A DNA stretch of 64,000 bases. It comes from Streptoalloteichus tenebrarius (GTDB taxonomy: Bacteria; Actinomycetota; Actinomycetes; Mycobacteriales; Pseudonocardiaceae). Of the stretch, positions 21,247-30,196 are shown piece by piece. How positions within the stretch are numbered: position 1 is the stretch's first letter; every line of letters begins with the position of its first letter. Made by a program: the position numbers and the translations under genes. Location: positions 124,001 to 188,000 of the forward strand of contig NZ_JAMTCP010000006.1 in NCBI RefSeq assembly GCF_024171885.1, written 5' to 3'. The notes beneath the pieces are model-generated. The model made no database searches, was not told the DNA's origin, and saw only the letters and a program-made list of their open reading frames with translations.

Positions 21247-23343
21247 TCAGCGCCCTTCGATCCGGTGCGCGCCGAGGTGCTGTTGGAGCAGCGCGATGGC
21301 CGCCTCCTCCGGATCGTGGCGTTCCGCGGTGGGGTCGTTGGCCAGCCGGTCCGCCTCGGCGAGCATCGCCTCCTCGTCCATCGGCGGCTCCGGTTCCGGC
21401 TCCGGCGGGAGCGGAACGTCGTCAGCCGGCGGCTCCGGTGGCGGGGGGATGTCGTCCTCGGGCGCGGACGGGCGGGGCGGCTCAGGGCGGCGCTCGGGTT
21501 GCGGCGCGGCCGCGGAGCGACGTTGCGGGGCGGGCCGGGGCTGGGCGGGGCGCGCCGGAGCCGCGGATCGCCCGCCGTTGCCGCCGGTCGCGCCGGCGGC
21601 CGGGTCGCCGTGGACGCACCGCACGTCCCAGGTGCCGTTGAGGACGTCGCGCAGCGCGGCGCGCAGCACCTCCAGCCGCCGTTCCTGGGCGAGCTGGCGC
21701 GCGAGGCCGGCGGTGGGCATGGCGAGGACGAGCGTGTTGCCCTCGATCGACTGAACGGTGGCGTTGAGCAGCAACGCCTGGGTGGGGCGGTTCCGGCCCG
21801 CGACGACCTTGAGCACCTCGGGCCAGACCCTGCGCACCGCCGCGGCGTCCATCCCCCCGGCGGTCGCGCCGGCGGCCGGAGCGACGGGCTCGGGTGAGGG
21901 GGCGGGAGCCGGAGGGGCGGCGACGGGAGCGGGTGCCGACGGCGGCTCCGGCGTGGGGGCCGCCTGGCGCACCGGCTCCTGGCGCGCGGGCTCGGGCCGC
22001 GGCTCCTCCACCGGAACCGGGGCCGGGGCGGGCGCGGACACGGGCGCCGCGGGCGGCGGGCTCGCCGCGGCCGACCGGGCGGAGGGACGTTCGAAACGAC
22101 GCGCCCCGGGCCGTTCCTCCACGGGCGCGGCGGGGGCGGGCGCGGCGGCCGGAGCAGCGCCATTAGCCGCGACGGCCCCAACGGCCACTCCGCCGCGCTC
22201 CAGCCGTTCGAGCCGCTGGAGCAGGGCGGCCTCGGAGTCCGAGGCCCCTGGCAGGAGCATGCGCGCGCACAGCAGTTCCAGCAGCAACCGCGGCGCGGTG
22301 GCCCCCCGCATCTCGGTGAGGCCGGTGTGCAGGATCTCGGCGAACCGGGACAGGGTCGCCGGCCCGATCCGCTCCGCCTGCGCGGTCATCCTGGCGAGCT
22401 GGTCGTCCGGCACCTCGACCAGACCGCGGGCCGCGGCGTCGGGCACCGCCCTGAGCAGGACGAGGTCCCGCATGCGGTCCAGCAGGTCGGAGGCGAACCT
22501 ACGCGGGTCGTGGCCGGCGTCCACCAGGTTGTTCACCGTGCTGAACACGGTCGCGCCGTCGCCGGCGGCCAGGGCGTCGACCATGTCGTCGATCAACGCC
22601 ACGTCGGTGACCCCGAGCAACGCGATCGCCCGGTCGTAGGTGACGCCCTCGGGGCCGGCCCCGGCCAGGAGCTGGTCCATCACCGACTGCGTGTCCCTGG
22701 CCGAACCACCGCCGGCCCTGATCACGAGCGGGAACACGGCCGGCTCGACGGCCACGCCCTCGGCGGCGCAGTTCCGCTCCAGCAACGCGCGCATCGCCGC
22801 CGGCGGGATCAGCCGGAACGGGTAGTGGTGCGTCCGGGACCGGATGGTCGGCAGCACCTTGTCCGGCTCGGTGGTGGCGAAGATGAAGATGAGGTGCTCC
22901 GGCGGCTCCTCCACGATCTTCAGCAGGGCGTTGAAGCCCTGCGTGGTGACCATGTGGGCCTCGTCGATGATGAACACCCGGTAGCGCGACTCGGCGGGCG
23001 CGTAGAAGGCCCGGTCGCGTAGCTCGCGGGCGTCGTCGACGCCGCCGTGGCTGGCCGCGTCCAGCTCGACCACGTCGACCGTGCCCGGCCCCTCCGGGGC
23101 CAGCGCGTGACAGGACGAGCACTCGCCGCAGGGGTCGGGGGTGGGCCCGCGCTCGCAGTTGAGCGAGCGGGCCAGGATGCGGGCGCTGGAGGTCTTGCCG
23201 CAGCCCCTGGGCCCGGAGAAGAGGTACGCGTGGTTGATCCGCCCGGCCGCGAGCGCGGTGCGCAGCGGCTCGGTGACGTGCTCCTGCCCGACCACCTCGG
23301 CGAAGGACGCCGGTCGGTACTTGCGGTAGAGGGCGAGCGCCAC
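21247..23343 (-). CDS. dnaX: DNA polymerase III subunits gamma and tau
   Basis: 698 residues. The clamp-loader AAA+ domain has Walker A SGPRGCGKTS, a four-cysteine zinc module (CERGPTPDPCGECSSC) and the sensor/Walker B region VFIIDEAHM. The collar domain follows. A long Pro/Ala-rich linker (about residues 400-520) precedes the tau C-terminal region that contacts polymerase alpha. It loads the sliding clamp and organises the replisome. The SRP RNA gene lies just upstream in the same direction. A slippery frameshift site was not evident. Confidence 0.95.
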   Translation of the reverse strand: MALALYRKYRPASFAEVVGQEHVTEPLRTALAAGRINHAYLFSGPRGCGKTSSARILARSLNCERGPTPDPCGECSSCHALAPEGPGTVDVVELDAASHGGVDDARELRDRAFYAPAESRYRVFIIDEAHMVTTQGFNALLKIVEEPPEHLIFIFATTEPDKVLPTIRSRTHHYPFRLIPPAAMRALLERNCAAEGVAVEPAVFPLVIRAGGGSARDTQSVMDQLLAGAGPEGVTYDRAIALLGVTDVALIDDMVDALAAGDGATVFSTVNNLVDAGHDPRRFASDLLDRMRDLVLLRAVPDAAARGLVEVPDDQLARMTAQAERIGPATLSRFAEILHTGLTEMRGATAPRLLLELLCARMLLPGASDSEAALLQRLERLERGGVAVGAVAANGAAPAAAPAPAAPVEERPGARRFERPSARSAAASPPPAAPVSAPAPAPVPVEEPRPEPARQEPVRQAAPTPEPPSAPAPVAAPPAPAPSPEPVAPAAGATAGGMDAAAVRRVWPEVLKVVAGRNRPTQALLLNATVQSIEGNTLVLAMPTAGLARQLAQERRLEVLRAALRDVLNGTWDVRCVHGDPAAGATGGNGGRSAAPARPAQPRPAPQRRSAAAPQPERRPEPPRPSAPEDDIPPPPEPPADDVPLPPEPEPEPPMDEEAMLAEADRLANDPTAERHDPEEAAIALLQQHLGAHRIEGR

Positions 23344-23384
23344 GGGACGACCCTACGCGGTGGGGACGACGACACGGACAAAAG

Positions 23385-23472
23385 GGGACCCCGCGCACCC
23401 GCCAGAGCCCGCTTATCCTTGCTGCCTTCCGGCCCTGGGGAGGTTCACGGGATGGACGCCGCGCGGGGTCCG
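23385..23472 (-). ncRNA. ffs: Signal recognition particle RNA (4.5S type)
   Basis: On the minus strand, CCGGAAGGCAGCAAGG followed by GTAAGCGGG-like ATAAGCGGG is the conserved SRP domain IV tip. The termini pair perfectly over 11 bp (23386-23396 with 23461-23471), closing the long hairpin. The short bacterial form scaffolds Ffh for co-translational membrane targeting. It sits about 40 bp upstream of dnaX, a common actinobacterial position. End positions are estimated from the closing stem. Confidence 0.9.
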
Positions 23473-23809
23473 TGGACCAGTGTAGCGGTCCCCGTCCGTG
23501 GCCCGCGCCACCCCCACCAGGGGATGGTGGGATGTTTTCTCCGAGGTGACTCTGCGCAACCCCCGGGCGCTCCGCCGACCCACCCTCCCGGGCCGAAAAC
23601 GAGACTGAGCAGTGCAGTATCGGAGGGACGTTTTCCCCGACGGCACAAGGACTTTCTCCCCTCTCGCCCGCACCCGAAAACGATGTTGAACAGGGTCGTT
23701 AGTTAATCACGGAAGGATCACAACACCCCGTCTGACCTGCGTGATCGCGTTGTGGCATGCGGCACTCAGTGTTGAACGATCAACGATGCGCCCGCACGGT
23801 TGTCGGGTC
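23473..23809. other. Intergenic region without a recognised gene
   Basis: About 340 bp between the SRP RNA and the secreted transglycosylase-like gene. It is lower in GC than the surroundings, with several AAAACG/GTTTTC stretches, and contains GTTAGTTAATCACGG near 23698-23712. It presumably carries promoters in both directions. I looked for a c-di-AMP (ydaO) riboswitch, which often precedes cell-wall hydrolase genes, and did not find its conserved blocks. Confidence 0.4.
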
Positions 23810-24442
23810 ATGAAAATCGTTTCGATCATTTCGGCGGTCGGCCTCTGGGCGTCGCTCAGCGCCGGGAGCGCCCTCGCCGCCGAAGCCTCCCCCGACCATC
23901 CCCACCCCCGACCCAACTACGGTCCGCACACGGCCGAGGCCGCCGCGGTCCTGGCCCAGGCCCCCGCTCCCGCCGCGGCCGTGACCCCGCCGGCGGCCCC
24001 CGTGGCTCCTCCGCCCCCCGCCCCGGTCACCCCACCCCCGGCGCCGGTCGCTCCCCCGCCTCCGCCCCCCGCCCCGACGTACCCGAACAACCTCGACGGC
24101 TGGATCGCCCAGGCGTTCGACATCCTGGCCGCGCACGGCTACCAGCGCGGCGCGCTGGACCCCGCCGCGGTCCGGATGATGGCCCTGCACGAGTCGAGCG
24201 GGAACCCGAACGCGATCAACAACTGGGACTCCAACGCCGTCAAGGGCACCCCGTCCAAGGGCGTGCTCCAGGTGATCGACCCGACGTTCCGCGCGCACGC
24301 CCTCCCCGGCTACGGCAACATCTGGAACCCGGTGCACAACATCATCGCCGGGGTCCGGTACTCGATCTCCCGCTACGGCTCGCTGTCCAAGGTGCCGGGC
24401 GTCAAGGCCATGCGATCCGGTGGCGCCTACCGCGGCTACTGA
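23810..24442 (+). CDS. Secreted transglycosylase-like (SLT domain) protein
   Basis: 210 residues from the ATG at 23810. A signal peptide (about residues 1-24, ending SALA-AE) is followed by a Pro/Ala-rich linker (about residues 45-90). The SLT-like domain has MMALHESSGNPNAINNWD with the presumed catalytic Glu, then GVLQVIDPTFRAH, and ends in YGSLSKVPGVKAMRSGG, typical of actinobacterial lysozyme-like cell-wall hydrolases. It would cleave peptidoglycan glycan strands outside the cell. It stands alone, 65 bp before tRNA-Ser(GGA). Confidence 0.82.
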   Translation: MKIVSIISAVGLWASLSAGSALAAEASPDHPHPRPNYGPHTAEAAAVLAQAPAPAAAVTPPAAPVAPPPPAPVTPPPAPVAPPPPPPAPTYPNNLDGWIAQAFDILAAHGYQRGALDPAAVRMMALHESSGNPNAINNWDSNAVKGTPSKGVLQVIDPTFRAHALPGYGNIWNPVHNIIAGVRYSISRYGSLSKVPGVKAMRSGGAYRGY

Positions 24443-24507
24443 TCGCCACGCCGGCCGCGCCGGGGCCGGTTTTGGCCGGTCCTCGGTCAGTCGGTACACT
24501 CGCCGAC

Positions 24508-24595
24508 GGAGGATTCGCCTAGTGGCCTAGGGCGCACGATTGGAAATCGTGTTGGGGTTGATAGCCCCTCGCGGGTTCAAATCCCGCATCCTCCG
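24508..24595 (+). tRNA. tRNA-Ser (anticodon GGA)
   Basis: The 7-bp acceptor stem GGAGGAT/ATCCTCC closes the cloverleaf. The anticodon loop TTGGAAA within CACGA/TCGTG gives GGA. The long variable arm is typical of serine tRNA, and GGTTCAAATCC forms the T arm. The discriminator is G and the CCA end is not fully encoded. Confidence 0.95.
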
Positions 24596-24600
24596 CAGGT

Positions 24601-24637
24601 CAGAGGCCCCGGACGTGAGATGCGTCCGGGGCCTCTG
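24601..24637 (+). terminator. Strong hairpin after tRNA-Ser(GGA)
   Basis: A perfect 15-bp stem (24601-24615 with 24623-24637) around a 7-base loop starts five bases after the tRNA. It is GC-rich without a long U-tract, as is usual in actinobacteria. Confidence 0.8.
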
Positions 24638-25019
24638 TCGTCGTGGCGAGGAGATCTCCTCTGGGCTGCGCGAGCGCGCTGACGACGGGGGAATGCGCGC
24701 TGGTGGCGGCTACGGGCTTTCCGGAACCGTCCACCAGCCCACCACTGGGCATGAGACGCGTCACAGCCGAACCGTTGACGACGACCGACAGGGATCATCC
24801 ACTGTGGACCGACATCGGGGCGTACGGTTCGGGCCGCACGGCATCCCGACCCACGATCGAGCGTGATACGGCTTCGATCATCGGCGGGAGAGGGGCTTCC
24901 CAGTACTCTGAGGGCACCTCCACCGACGTCCGAGCCGTACGGACAGGCGCATCCGCCTCTCTCGACGACGTGACGGGTTCAGCGACCCGGCGCCCCCGAG
25001 TTCCGTGCCCCCACCGTGG
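24638..25019. other. Region without a recognised gene
   Basis: About 380 bp between the tRNA terminator and the end of the small membrane-protein gene on the minus strand. Open frames exist on both strands, but none has a family motif or a good ribosome binding site. Nothing else stands out. Confidence 0.4.
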
Positions 25020-25403
25020 TCACCCCGGGCTCGCGCTGGCCAGTGCGGCCCCGAGCGTGACGGAGGCCAGGGAGGCCACCACCAGACCGGGGGCCCACCA
25101 CGGGCCGCCGTCCAGGACCGAGACGAGGGCGGAGCCGAGTCCGAAGCCGCCGAGCAGGGCGAGGACGAACAGGGGGCGGTCGCCGAGGCGGCGCCGGACC
25201 GCGGGCAGGTACCGCACGACCAGCGCCACCAGCCAGGCCAGCCCGAGCCCGACCCCCGCCAGGCCCAGGAGGTCGACGGAGGACGGGCCGTGCCCCCACG
25301 GCAAGCCCGGCGGCCGCGTGCCGTCCGCGGCCGGGGCGAGGAGCACCCCCACCCCGGCCACCACCGACGCCGTGGCCACCAGGAACTGGGCGCGGACCCG
25401 CAT
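25020..25403 (-). CDS. Small four-helix membrane protein of unknown function
   Basis: 127 residues with four hydrophobic segments at about 5-25, 45-65, 80-98 and 105-122, and a basic loop (RYLPAVRRRLGDRP) between the second and third. No recognised motif. It starts 19 bp after the stop of the large secreted nuclease gene and probably shares its transcript. Membrane-like composition is the main support that the gene is real. Confidence 0.55.
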   Translation of the reverse strand: MRVRAQFLVATASVVAGVGVLLAPAADGTRPPGLPWGHGPSSVDLLGLAGVGLGLAWLVALVVRYLPAVRRRLGDRPLFVLALLGGFGLGSALVSVLDGGPWWAPGLVVASLASVTLGAALASASPG

Positions 25404-25422
25404 GATGACCCCGCCGGCCCCG

Positions 25423-27891
25423 TCAGCCCGTCGTCCCCGCCGGCTCGCCGAACGCCCGCCACGGCCCCGTCGGCGGGCGGAACCGCAGGACCTGCGGGTC
25501 GTGGTCGCTGGCCTGGTCGTGGAACTCCGCGTTCAGGTGCACCACGTCGAGTTCGTACTGGCGCACGTTGCCGCTGACCAGGATGTGGTCCAGCACCTGC
25601 GAGTTGCCCTCGAACACGTAGCTGTAGCGCTCCCCCTCGGGGAGTCGCTCCAACGGCGATCGCAGCGCGCCGCCCCGCACCAGCGTCCGCACGGCGGGCG
25701 AGAACACGTAGTCGTTCAGGTCACCCACGACCAGCACCGCCGAGCGCTGGTCGACGCGCTGGATCTGGTCGACGAAACCCCGGACGACGGCGGCCTGCTG
25801 CTGCCGTTGCACCTCGGAGACCCGGTTCGGCGGCTGGTAGCGGCCGTGGATCGGCTGGTCGCCGCCCTTGGAGTTGAAGTGGTTGGCGATGACGAACACC
25901 GTACGGCCGTGGAAGACGAACTCGCCCGCCAACGGCTTCCGGCTGTCCTGCCACGCCGGGTTGGCCGGGTCGATCCGCCCCGGTGAGACGCTCAGCGCCG
26001 CCCGGCCGTGGTCCGACCGCACCCGGACGGGGGTGGTCGCGTCCCCACCCGCGCGGTCCACAAAGGACACCCGCTTCGGGTTGAACAGGAACACCTGGCG
26101 GATGTTGCCGCCCGGCTGTCCCCCGTCCTGCCGGTTGGCCGGGTCGATCTGACGCCACTCGTAACGGGGGCCTCCGGCGGCGGCGACCGCGTCCACGAAC
26201 CGGCGTAGGGTGGCGTCCGCGGCGACCACGCCGTCGTCGGCGGGACCGCTGTTGTCCTGGATCTCCTCCAGGGCCACGACGTCCGGCGACGCCAGGTGCC
26301 GGACGACGCCGACGGCGAGCCGGTCGACCTTGGTCTGGTCGTCCCGCGCCGACAGGTTCTCGACGTTGTAGGTCGCCACGGCGAGCTCGGACGGGTGCTG
26401 CGGACGGGTCGTCTCCCTGGTCAGCCCCTTCGAGACGTGCTCACCCAACGCGCTGGCCTGGAGCACGTAGCCGCCGAAGCGCGTGTAGTCCAGCGGTCCC
26501 TCCGTGACGCCCCGCAGCAGGTCGCCCACGTCCGCGCGGGGAAAGGGGCGCTGCGCGAACGGGATCAGCGACTCGACCTTCAGACGCCCCGAGTTCGCGT
26601 CCTCGTAGGAGAGGTAGACCGTGCCACCCCTCGGCGTCCGGTTCTGCTCCGGCTTCGTCGTGATCCACAGGCCGTTGTGCCCGTCGGTCGGTCCGATTAC
26701 GCGGGCGTCGTCCACCCGCACCCGCATTCCCTCGCGCGACTCCAGGAAGTCCAACGCGAACCGGCGGGGCTCCAGCGGCAGCCCCTCGATGCTGCCGCCC
26801 CTGGCGTCCGGCGCCATGGCGGTCGGGACCGAGTCGGGCCGCAACCGCTCCGCCGCCGGCAGGGGGTTTCCGGCACTGGTCACCGTCCACCGCGCGTCCG
26901 TGATCTGGGTGACGGTCTGGTTCGGGGAGGAGTCGGGCGTCTCGCCGTTGCCCACGGGCCGGAACTCGGCGACCGTCCCGCTGACCAGGACGGCGTCCCC
27001 CGGCTTGACCTGGGGAGCCTGGTTTCCCGTGAAGACGAACAGGCCCTCGCTGGTGCGAGGGTCGTCGTCGGGCTGGGGGTCCTGGAACCAGAAGCCCCGG
27101 GAGGCTCCGAACGCCCTGACCGCCGTCACCACTCCCGGGACGTCGCTCACCTTCCGCCCGACCAGCGGGGAGATCCGCGAGACGCCCTGGATGTCGTGGA
27201 TCCTCCTGCCACCCTGCCCGGGGTCGCCCCCGCCGCCCGGCCCCTCGCCCCTGCTGTTCGTCGGGGTGGGAGGGCCGGAGACCAGGTCGGCGGCGTTGTC
27301 GTCCGTGTCGGGGAGCCGGTCGGCGCGCGCCACGGACGTCCCGTTGCTGGCCGCGGGCGCCGGCCTGCCCTCCCTGACCACCGCGTCGCCGTAGCCGACC
27401 AGGTCACGGACCCGTCGGTCGGCCGCGCAGTCCGCCGTGGTCAGGCAGCTCAACGGCTCGGTGCCGGCGACGAGGGCCACCGTCCCGGCCGACGCGGAGA
27501 GGTTGACGGAGCCGGTGGCGTCCGGGGTCGGCAGTTCCGCCCCGCCCGAACCACCCCTGGCCTGCGCGACGAGGTATCGACGGCCGGGCTGGAGGTCTCC
27601 GGTCAACGGGGTGACCTGCCACCTGCTGGTGGGTTTCGGAGCCGCGGGAAGGTACTGCACGCTCCAGCCGGAGAGGCGCACGGCGGCCCCGCGGGTGGCC
27701 AGCTCGACGAAGTCCGCGGCGATGGGGGATCCGCTGTTGCCCCCGCCGCCGTACACCTCGGCGATCAGGGCGTCGGTGCTCGGCGCGGCTGCCGCCGTCG
27801 GGGCGGCCAGGACGTGGACGGACAGTGCCGACAACACGGTTGTCGCGGCCAGGGCGAGGCCGGCGGCGGAGCGATGGCGGGGTGAGGTCAC
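25423..27891 (-). CDS. Secreted endonuclease/exonuclease/phosphatase protein with lamin-tail domain (ExeM/NucH-like)
   Basis: 822 residues from the GTG at 27891, with GAGGACGAG just before it. A signal peptide of about 35 residues is followed by a lamin-tail-like domain (LIAEVYGGGGNSGSPIAADF) and an OB-fold-like region. The C-terminal EEP domain has VATYNVENLS, VVALEEIQDN, NHFNSKGGD, VVGDLND and a final SDHDPQVLRF. These are the metal-binding and catalytic residues of DNase I-like enzymes. This architecture is that of extracellular nucleases used for DNA scavenging. A small membrane protein is encoded 19 bp downstream. Confidence 0.9.
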   Translation of the reverse strand: MTSPRHRSAAGLALAATTVLSALSVHVLAAPTAAAAPSTDALIAEVYGGGGNSGSPIAADFVELATRGAAVRLSGWSVQYLPAAPKPTSRWQVTPLTGDLQPGRRYLVAQARGGSGGAELPTPDATGSVNLSASAGTVALVAGTEPLSCLTTADCAADRRVRDLVGYGDAVVREGRPAPAASNGTSVARADRLPDTDDNAADLVSGPPTPTNSRGEGPGGGGDPGQGGRRIHDIQGVSRISPLVGRKVSDVPGVVTAVRAFGASRGFWFQDPQPDDDPRTSEGLFVFTGNQAPQVKPGDAVLVSGTVAEFRPVGNGETPDSSPNQTVTQITDARWTVTSAGNPLPAAERLRPDSVPTAMAPDARGGSIEGLPLEPRRFALDFLESREGMRVRVDDARVIGPTDGHNGLWITTKPEQNRTPRGGTVYLSYEDANSGRLKVESLIPFAQRPFPRADVGDLLRGVTEGPLDYTRFGGYVLQASALGEHVSKGLTRETTRPQHPSELAVATYNVENLSARDDQTKVDRLAVGVVRHLASPDVVALEEIQDNSGPADDGVVAADATLRRFVDAVAAAGGPRYEWRQIDPANRQDGGQPGGNIRQVFLFNPKRVSFVDRAGGDATTPVRVRSDHGRAALSVSPGRIDPANPAWQDSRKPLAGEFVFHGRTVFVIANHFNSKGGDQPIHGRYQPPNRVSEVQRQQQAAVVRGFVDQIQRVDQRSAVLVVGDLNDYVFSPAVRTLVRGGALRSPLERLPEGERYSYVFEGNSQVLDHILVSGNVRQYELDVVHLNAEFHDQASDHDPQVLRFRPPTGPWRAFGEPAGTTG

Positions 27892-28041
27892 CTCGTCCTC
27901 CAGTGCGTGGGGAGTGGAGGCATCCTGCACTGATCGCGTGAACGAGGGAAGAAGATCGAGCAACGCGACGGGTGCCGGCCTCGGAGTCGCGGGCCCTCGC
28001 GTCGCGATCGCGAGGCCGGGGAGAACGGCCGCCGAACAAGC

Positions 28042-28075
28042 GACAGGGCCGGCCCCGGAAGGGGCCGGCCCTGTC
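28042..28075 (-). terminator. Terminator of tRNA-Ser(CGA)
   Basis: A perfect 15-bp stem (28042-28056 with 28061-28075) and a GGAA-type tetraloop lie immediately downstream of the tRNA on the minus strand. Confidence 0.8.
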
Positions 28076-28081
28076 GACCAG

Positions 28082-28168
28082 CGGTAGCGGTGGGATTTGA
28101 ACCCACGGAGGGCGTGAACCCTCACACGCTTTCGAGGCGTGCTCCTTAGGCCGCTCGGACACGCTACC
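28082..28168 (-). tRNA. tRNA-Ser (anticodon CGA)
   Basis: Acceptor stem GGTAGCG/CGCTACC, 87 nt, with a long variable arm. The anticodon loop on the minus strand reads CTCGAAA, giving CGA. The T arm GGTTCAAATCCC is canonical. The discriminator is G. Confidence 0.95.
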
Positions 28169-28264
28169 GCGAGCCAGAATAGCGGACGTTGGTCCGCGCC
28201 CGTGCCCCCACCCCCCTCCCGGGGGCGCAAGTGGGGCGCAGAACACACTCCGACCTCGGTCCGG

Positions 28265-28621
28265 TCAGGGCAGGGCGGCCGAACCGGTGGAACCGGCGTC
28301 GTCCGTGGGCCGCTCCTCTGGCGCGTCCGGCGGCCGCTCGACGACATCGACCACGCGCAGTTCCACGGCGCGGCCGAAGGCGTCGGCCAGGTGGTCACGC
28401 GCGTCGAGCAGCCTGGCCAGGGCGGGCAACGCGTCCTGGTCCACGACGAGGTCGACGGTCACCCGCTCCGCGTCGACCGTCAGCCAGGGCTCCTCGACGC
28501 CCGGCACCTTCGTGACCGGCGCGTCCTCCGCCACCGCGGGATGCAGTCCGCCGACGCGGCGCAACACCTCGCGGGCCACGTCCGCCTGGTCGGAGCCAGC
28601 GGCCCCTGGCGGCCCGGTCAC
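28265..28621 (-). CDS. Small protein of the Asp23/Gls24 operon, unknown function
   Basis: 118 residues. The GTG at 28621 overlaps the preceding stop (GTGA). The sequence is acidic and mixed alpha/beta, with a central TVDAERVTVDLVVDQDALPA pattern resembling the beta-alpha repeats of Asp23-like proteins. No motif allows a named function. It is the last of four translationally coupled genes that start with an ECF sigma factor at 30196. Confidence 0.6.
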   Translation of the reverse strand: MTGPPGAAGSDQADVAREVLRRVGGLHPAVAEDAPVTKVPGVEEPWLTVDAERVTVDLVVDQDALPALARLLDARDHLADAFGRAVELRVVDVVERPPDAPEERPTDDAGSTGSAALP

Positions 28622-29046
28622 GTCGAGGCCCCCGGCTCCTCGGCCGCCTCCGGCGGGATCAACGCCACGTCGACGACGACCACCTCGACCCGGTCCACCC
28701 GGACGCCGAGCTGGCGGTCCAACGCCTCGCGCACCCCGTGGACCACGTCCACCGAGACGTCCCGCGCGGACCGCCCTCCGACCGACAGCGCCACGGTGAC
28801 CACGACCGACTGCCCACCGGCGGTGGTCTCCACCCGCACGCCGTCCACCGGGTCCGCCGCCTCCCTGCCGGTGGCGACGTCGCGCACGCGTCGACCCAAC
28901 TCCACGACGAACCCGGTCAGCGTGGGTTCGAGCCCGACGACGCCGGCGACGCGTCGGGTCGCCGCGGCCGCCACCCTGGCCACGGCCCTGGGTTCGACGA
29001 GGACCCCCTCGGCCACGCACACGGCTCCGCCGCCCACGCCCGTCAC
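28618..29046 (-). CDS. Asp23/Gls24 family envelope stress response protein
   Basis: 142 residues. It shows the alternating strand/helix pattern of Asp23 (alkaline shock) proteins: AVARVAAAATRRVAGVVGLEP, DGVRVETTAGGQSVVVTVAL, then SVDVVHGVREALDRQLGVRV with VEVVVVDV at the end. Gram-positive family members are cell-envelope stress proteins, often bound to the membrane through a partner. The GTG overlaps the preceding stop (GTGA). Confidence 0.82.
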   Translation of the reverse strand: MTGVGGGAVCVAEGVLVEPRAVARVAAAATRRVAGVVGLEPTLTGFVVELGRRVRDVATGREAADPVDGVRVETTAGGQSVVVTVALSVGGRSARDVSVDVVHGVREALDRQLGVRVDRVEVVVVDVALIPPEAAEEPGAST

Positions 29047-29621
29047 CGGGCCTCCTCACCCGGCTCCAGCGGCACCACGTCCAGCTCCAGCCGGCGCACC
29101 CGCACTCCCACGTGCGCCGACACGACGGCCGCGATCCGACGTCGGAGTTCCGTCTCGTCCCACTCGGCGGCCGACGGGCTCAGCACCTCCACGGACACGT
29201 CGAGGACATCGACCGTTCCCGGTGGGGCCTGAACCCGGCAGCGCCGGGCCCGCAACCGCTGGCCGGGCAGGGTGTCGACCGCGAACCGCACGACAGCGGC
29301 GACGGCGGTGGTGGACACGCTCGCCGGGTCGGGTCCCGTCACCAGCGGAACGGTGTCGCCGCGTCGCGCCTCCGTCCGCACCACCCGCATCACGCGGTCG
29401 AACAGGCCGGGAGGCGCGGACACCTCCTCGGCCGCCAGTTCCTCGGTCGCCGCGTGCAGCGCGCGCAACCCCTCCAGGGCCGTCTGGCAGTGGCGGCAGC
29501 GCGCCACGTGCTCGTCCGGCACGGCCGACGCTCCGGACCGCACCCTCTCCCAGAGGGAGTCGATGGTGTGCCCGCAGGGCAGTCGGCCGGACCGGGCGAG
29601 CCGGCCCCGGTTCAGCGCCAC
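29043..29621 (-). CDS. Zinc-finger (anti-sigma-like) protein with C-terminal Asp23-like domain
   Basis: 192 residues, GTG at 29621 overlapping the sigma factor gene by 10 bp. Residues 38-45 read HVARCRHC, an exact H-x3-C-x2-C zinc anti-sigma (ZAS) motif, with Cys16/His18 as a possible fourth ligand. From about residue 95 the sequence has the strand-helix pattern of Asp23/Gls24 proteins. The position directly after an ECF sigma gene suggests it controls that sigma factor. No transmembrane helix is seen, so it would be a soluble anti-sigma linked to the Asp23 system. The function is inferred. Confidence 0.65.
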   Translation of the reverse strand: MALNRGRLARSGRLPCGHTIDSLWERVRSGASAVPDEHVARCRHCQTALEGLRALHAATEELAAEEVSAPPGLFDRVMRVVRTEARRGDTVPLVTGPDPASVSTTAVAAVVRFAVDTLPGQRLRARRCRVQAPPGTVDVLDVSVEVLSPSAAEWDETELRRRIAAVVSAHVGVRVRRLELDVVPLEPGEEAR

Positions 29622-30196
29622 GGCCGCATCACCTCCGCCAACCTCGTCCTGGCCCGGGACAGGCGGCCCCGCACGGCCTGCTCGCTCGCCCCGACCACCT
29701 CGGCGATCTCGGCGTAGGACAGCCCGTCGACCTCGGCGAGCAGCCACACGGCCCGTTGCGGCGGCGGCAGCCCGCCCAGCGCCCGGCGCAGGGCCTCGAC
29801 TCCCGCTCCAGCCTCCGCGACCCGCGCCGGGTCGGCCACCCCGCCGGCGCCCACGCCCACCGCCCTGCCCCCGGTCTCCGGCAGCTCCTCGACGGGATCG
29901 GTGCGCCGGTCGCGCCGGCGGCGCAGGACACCGAGGCAGTGGCGGTGCGCGATCCGGAACAGCCAGGTGCGGACGGCGCCCGGCTCGGCCAGCTCGGCGA
30001 GCCGTCGCCACGCGGTGACGAAGACCTCCTGGGCCACGTCCTCGGCCTCGGCGCGGTCCCCCAGCATGCGCAGGGCCAACCCGAACACCCGGTCGGAGTA
30101 CCGGCGCAGGAGCATCTCGAAGGCGGTGGTGTCGCCGTCGGCGGCCCGGGTGGCCAGGGTGGCGTCGTCCACGACGTCCGCCGCCGAGTCTGCCAC
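29612..30196 (-). CDS. ECF-type RNA polymerase sigma factor
   Basis: 194 residues from the GTG at 30196, preceded by AGGGGG. Region 2 contains RYSDRVFGLALRMLGDRAEAEDVAQEVFVTAW (about residues 30-61, ends quoted separately: RYSDRVF and VAQEVFVTAW) and WLFRIAHRHCL. Region 4 has LPPPQRAVWLLAEVDGLSYA with SEQAVRGRLSRARTRL as the -35 recognition helix. It is the first gene of a four-gene coupled operon with Asp23-family proteins, so envelope stress is the likely regulon. Confidence 0.9.
   Translation of the reverse strand: MADSAADVVDDATLATRAADGDTTAFEMLLRRYSDRVFGLALRMLGDRAEAEDVAQEVFVTAWRRLAELAEPGAVRTWLFRIAHRHCLGVLRRRRDRRTDPVEELPETGGRAVGVGAGGVADPARVAEAGAGVEALRRALGGLPPPQRAVWLLAEVDGLSYAEIAEVVGASEQAVRGRLSRARTRLAEVMRPWR

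Noticed and set aside
23473-23809. c-di-AMP (ydaO) riboswitch before the transglycosylase-like gene
   Set aside because: The conserved sequence blocks are not present and no suitable fold was seen.
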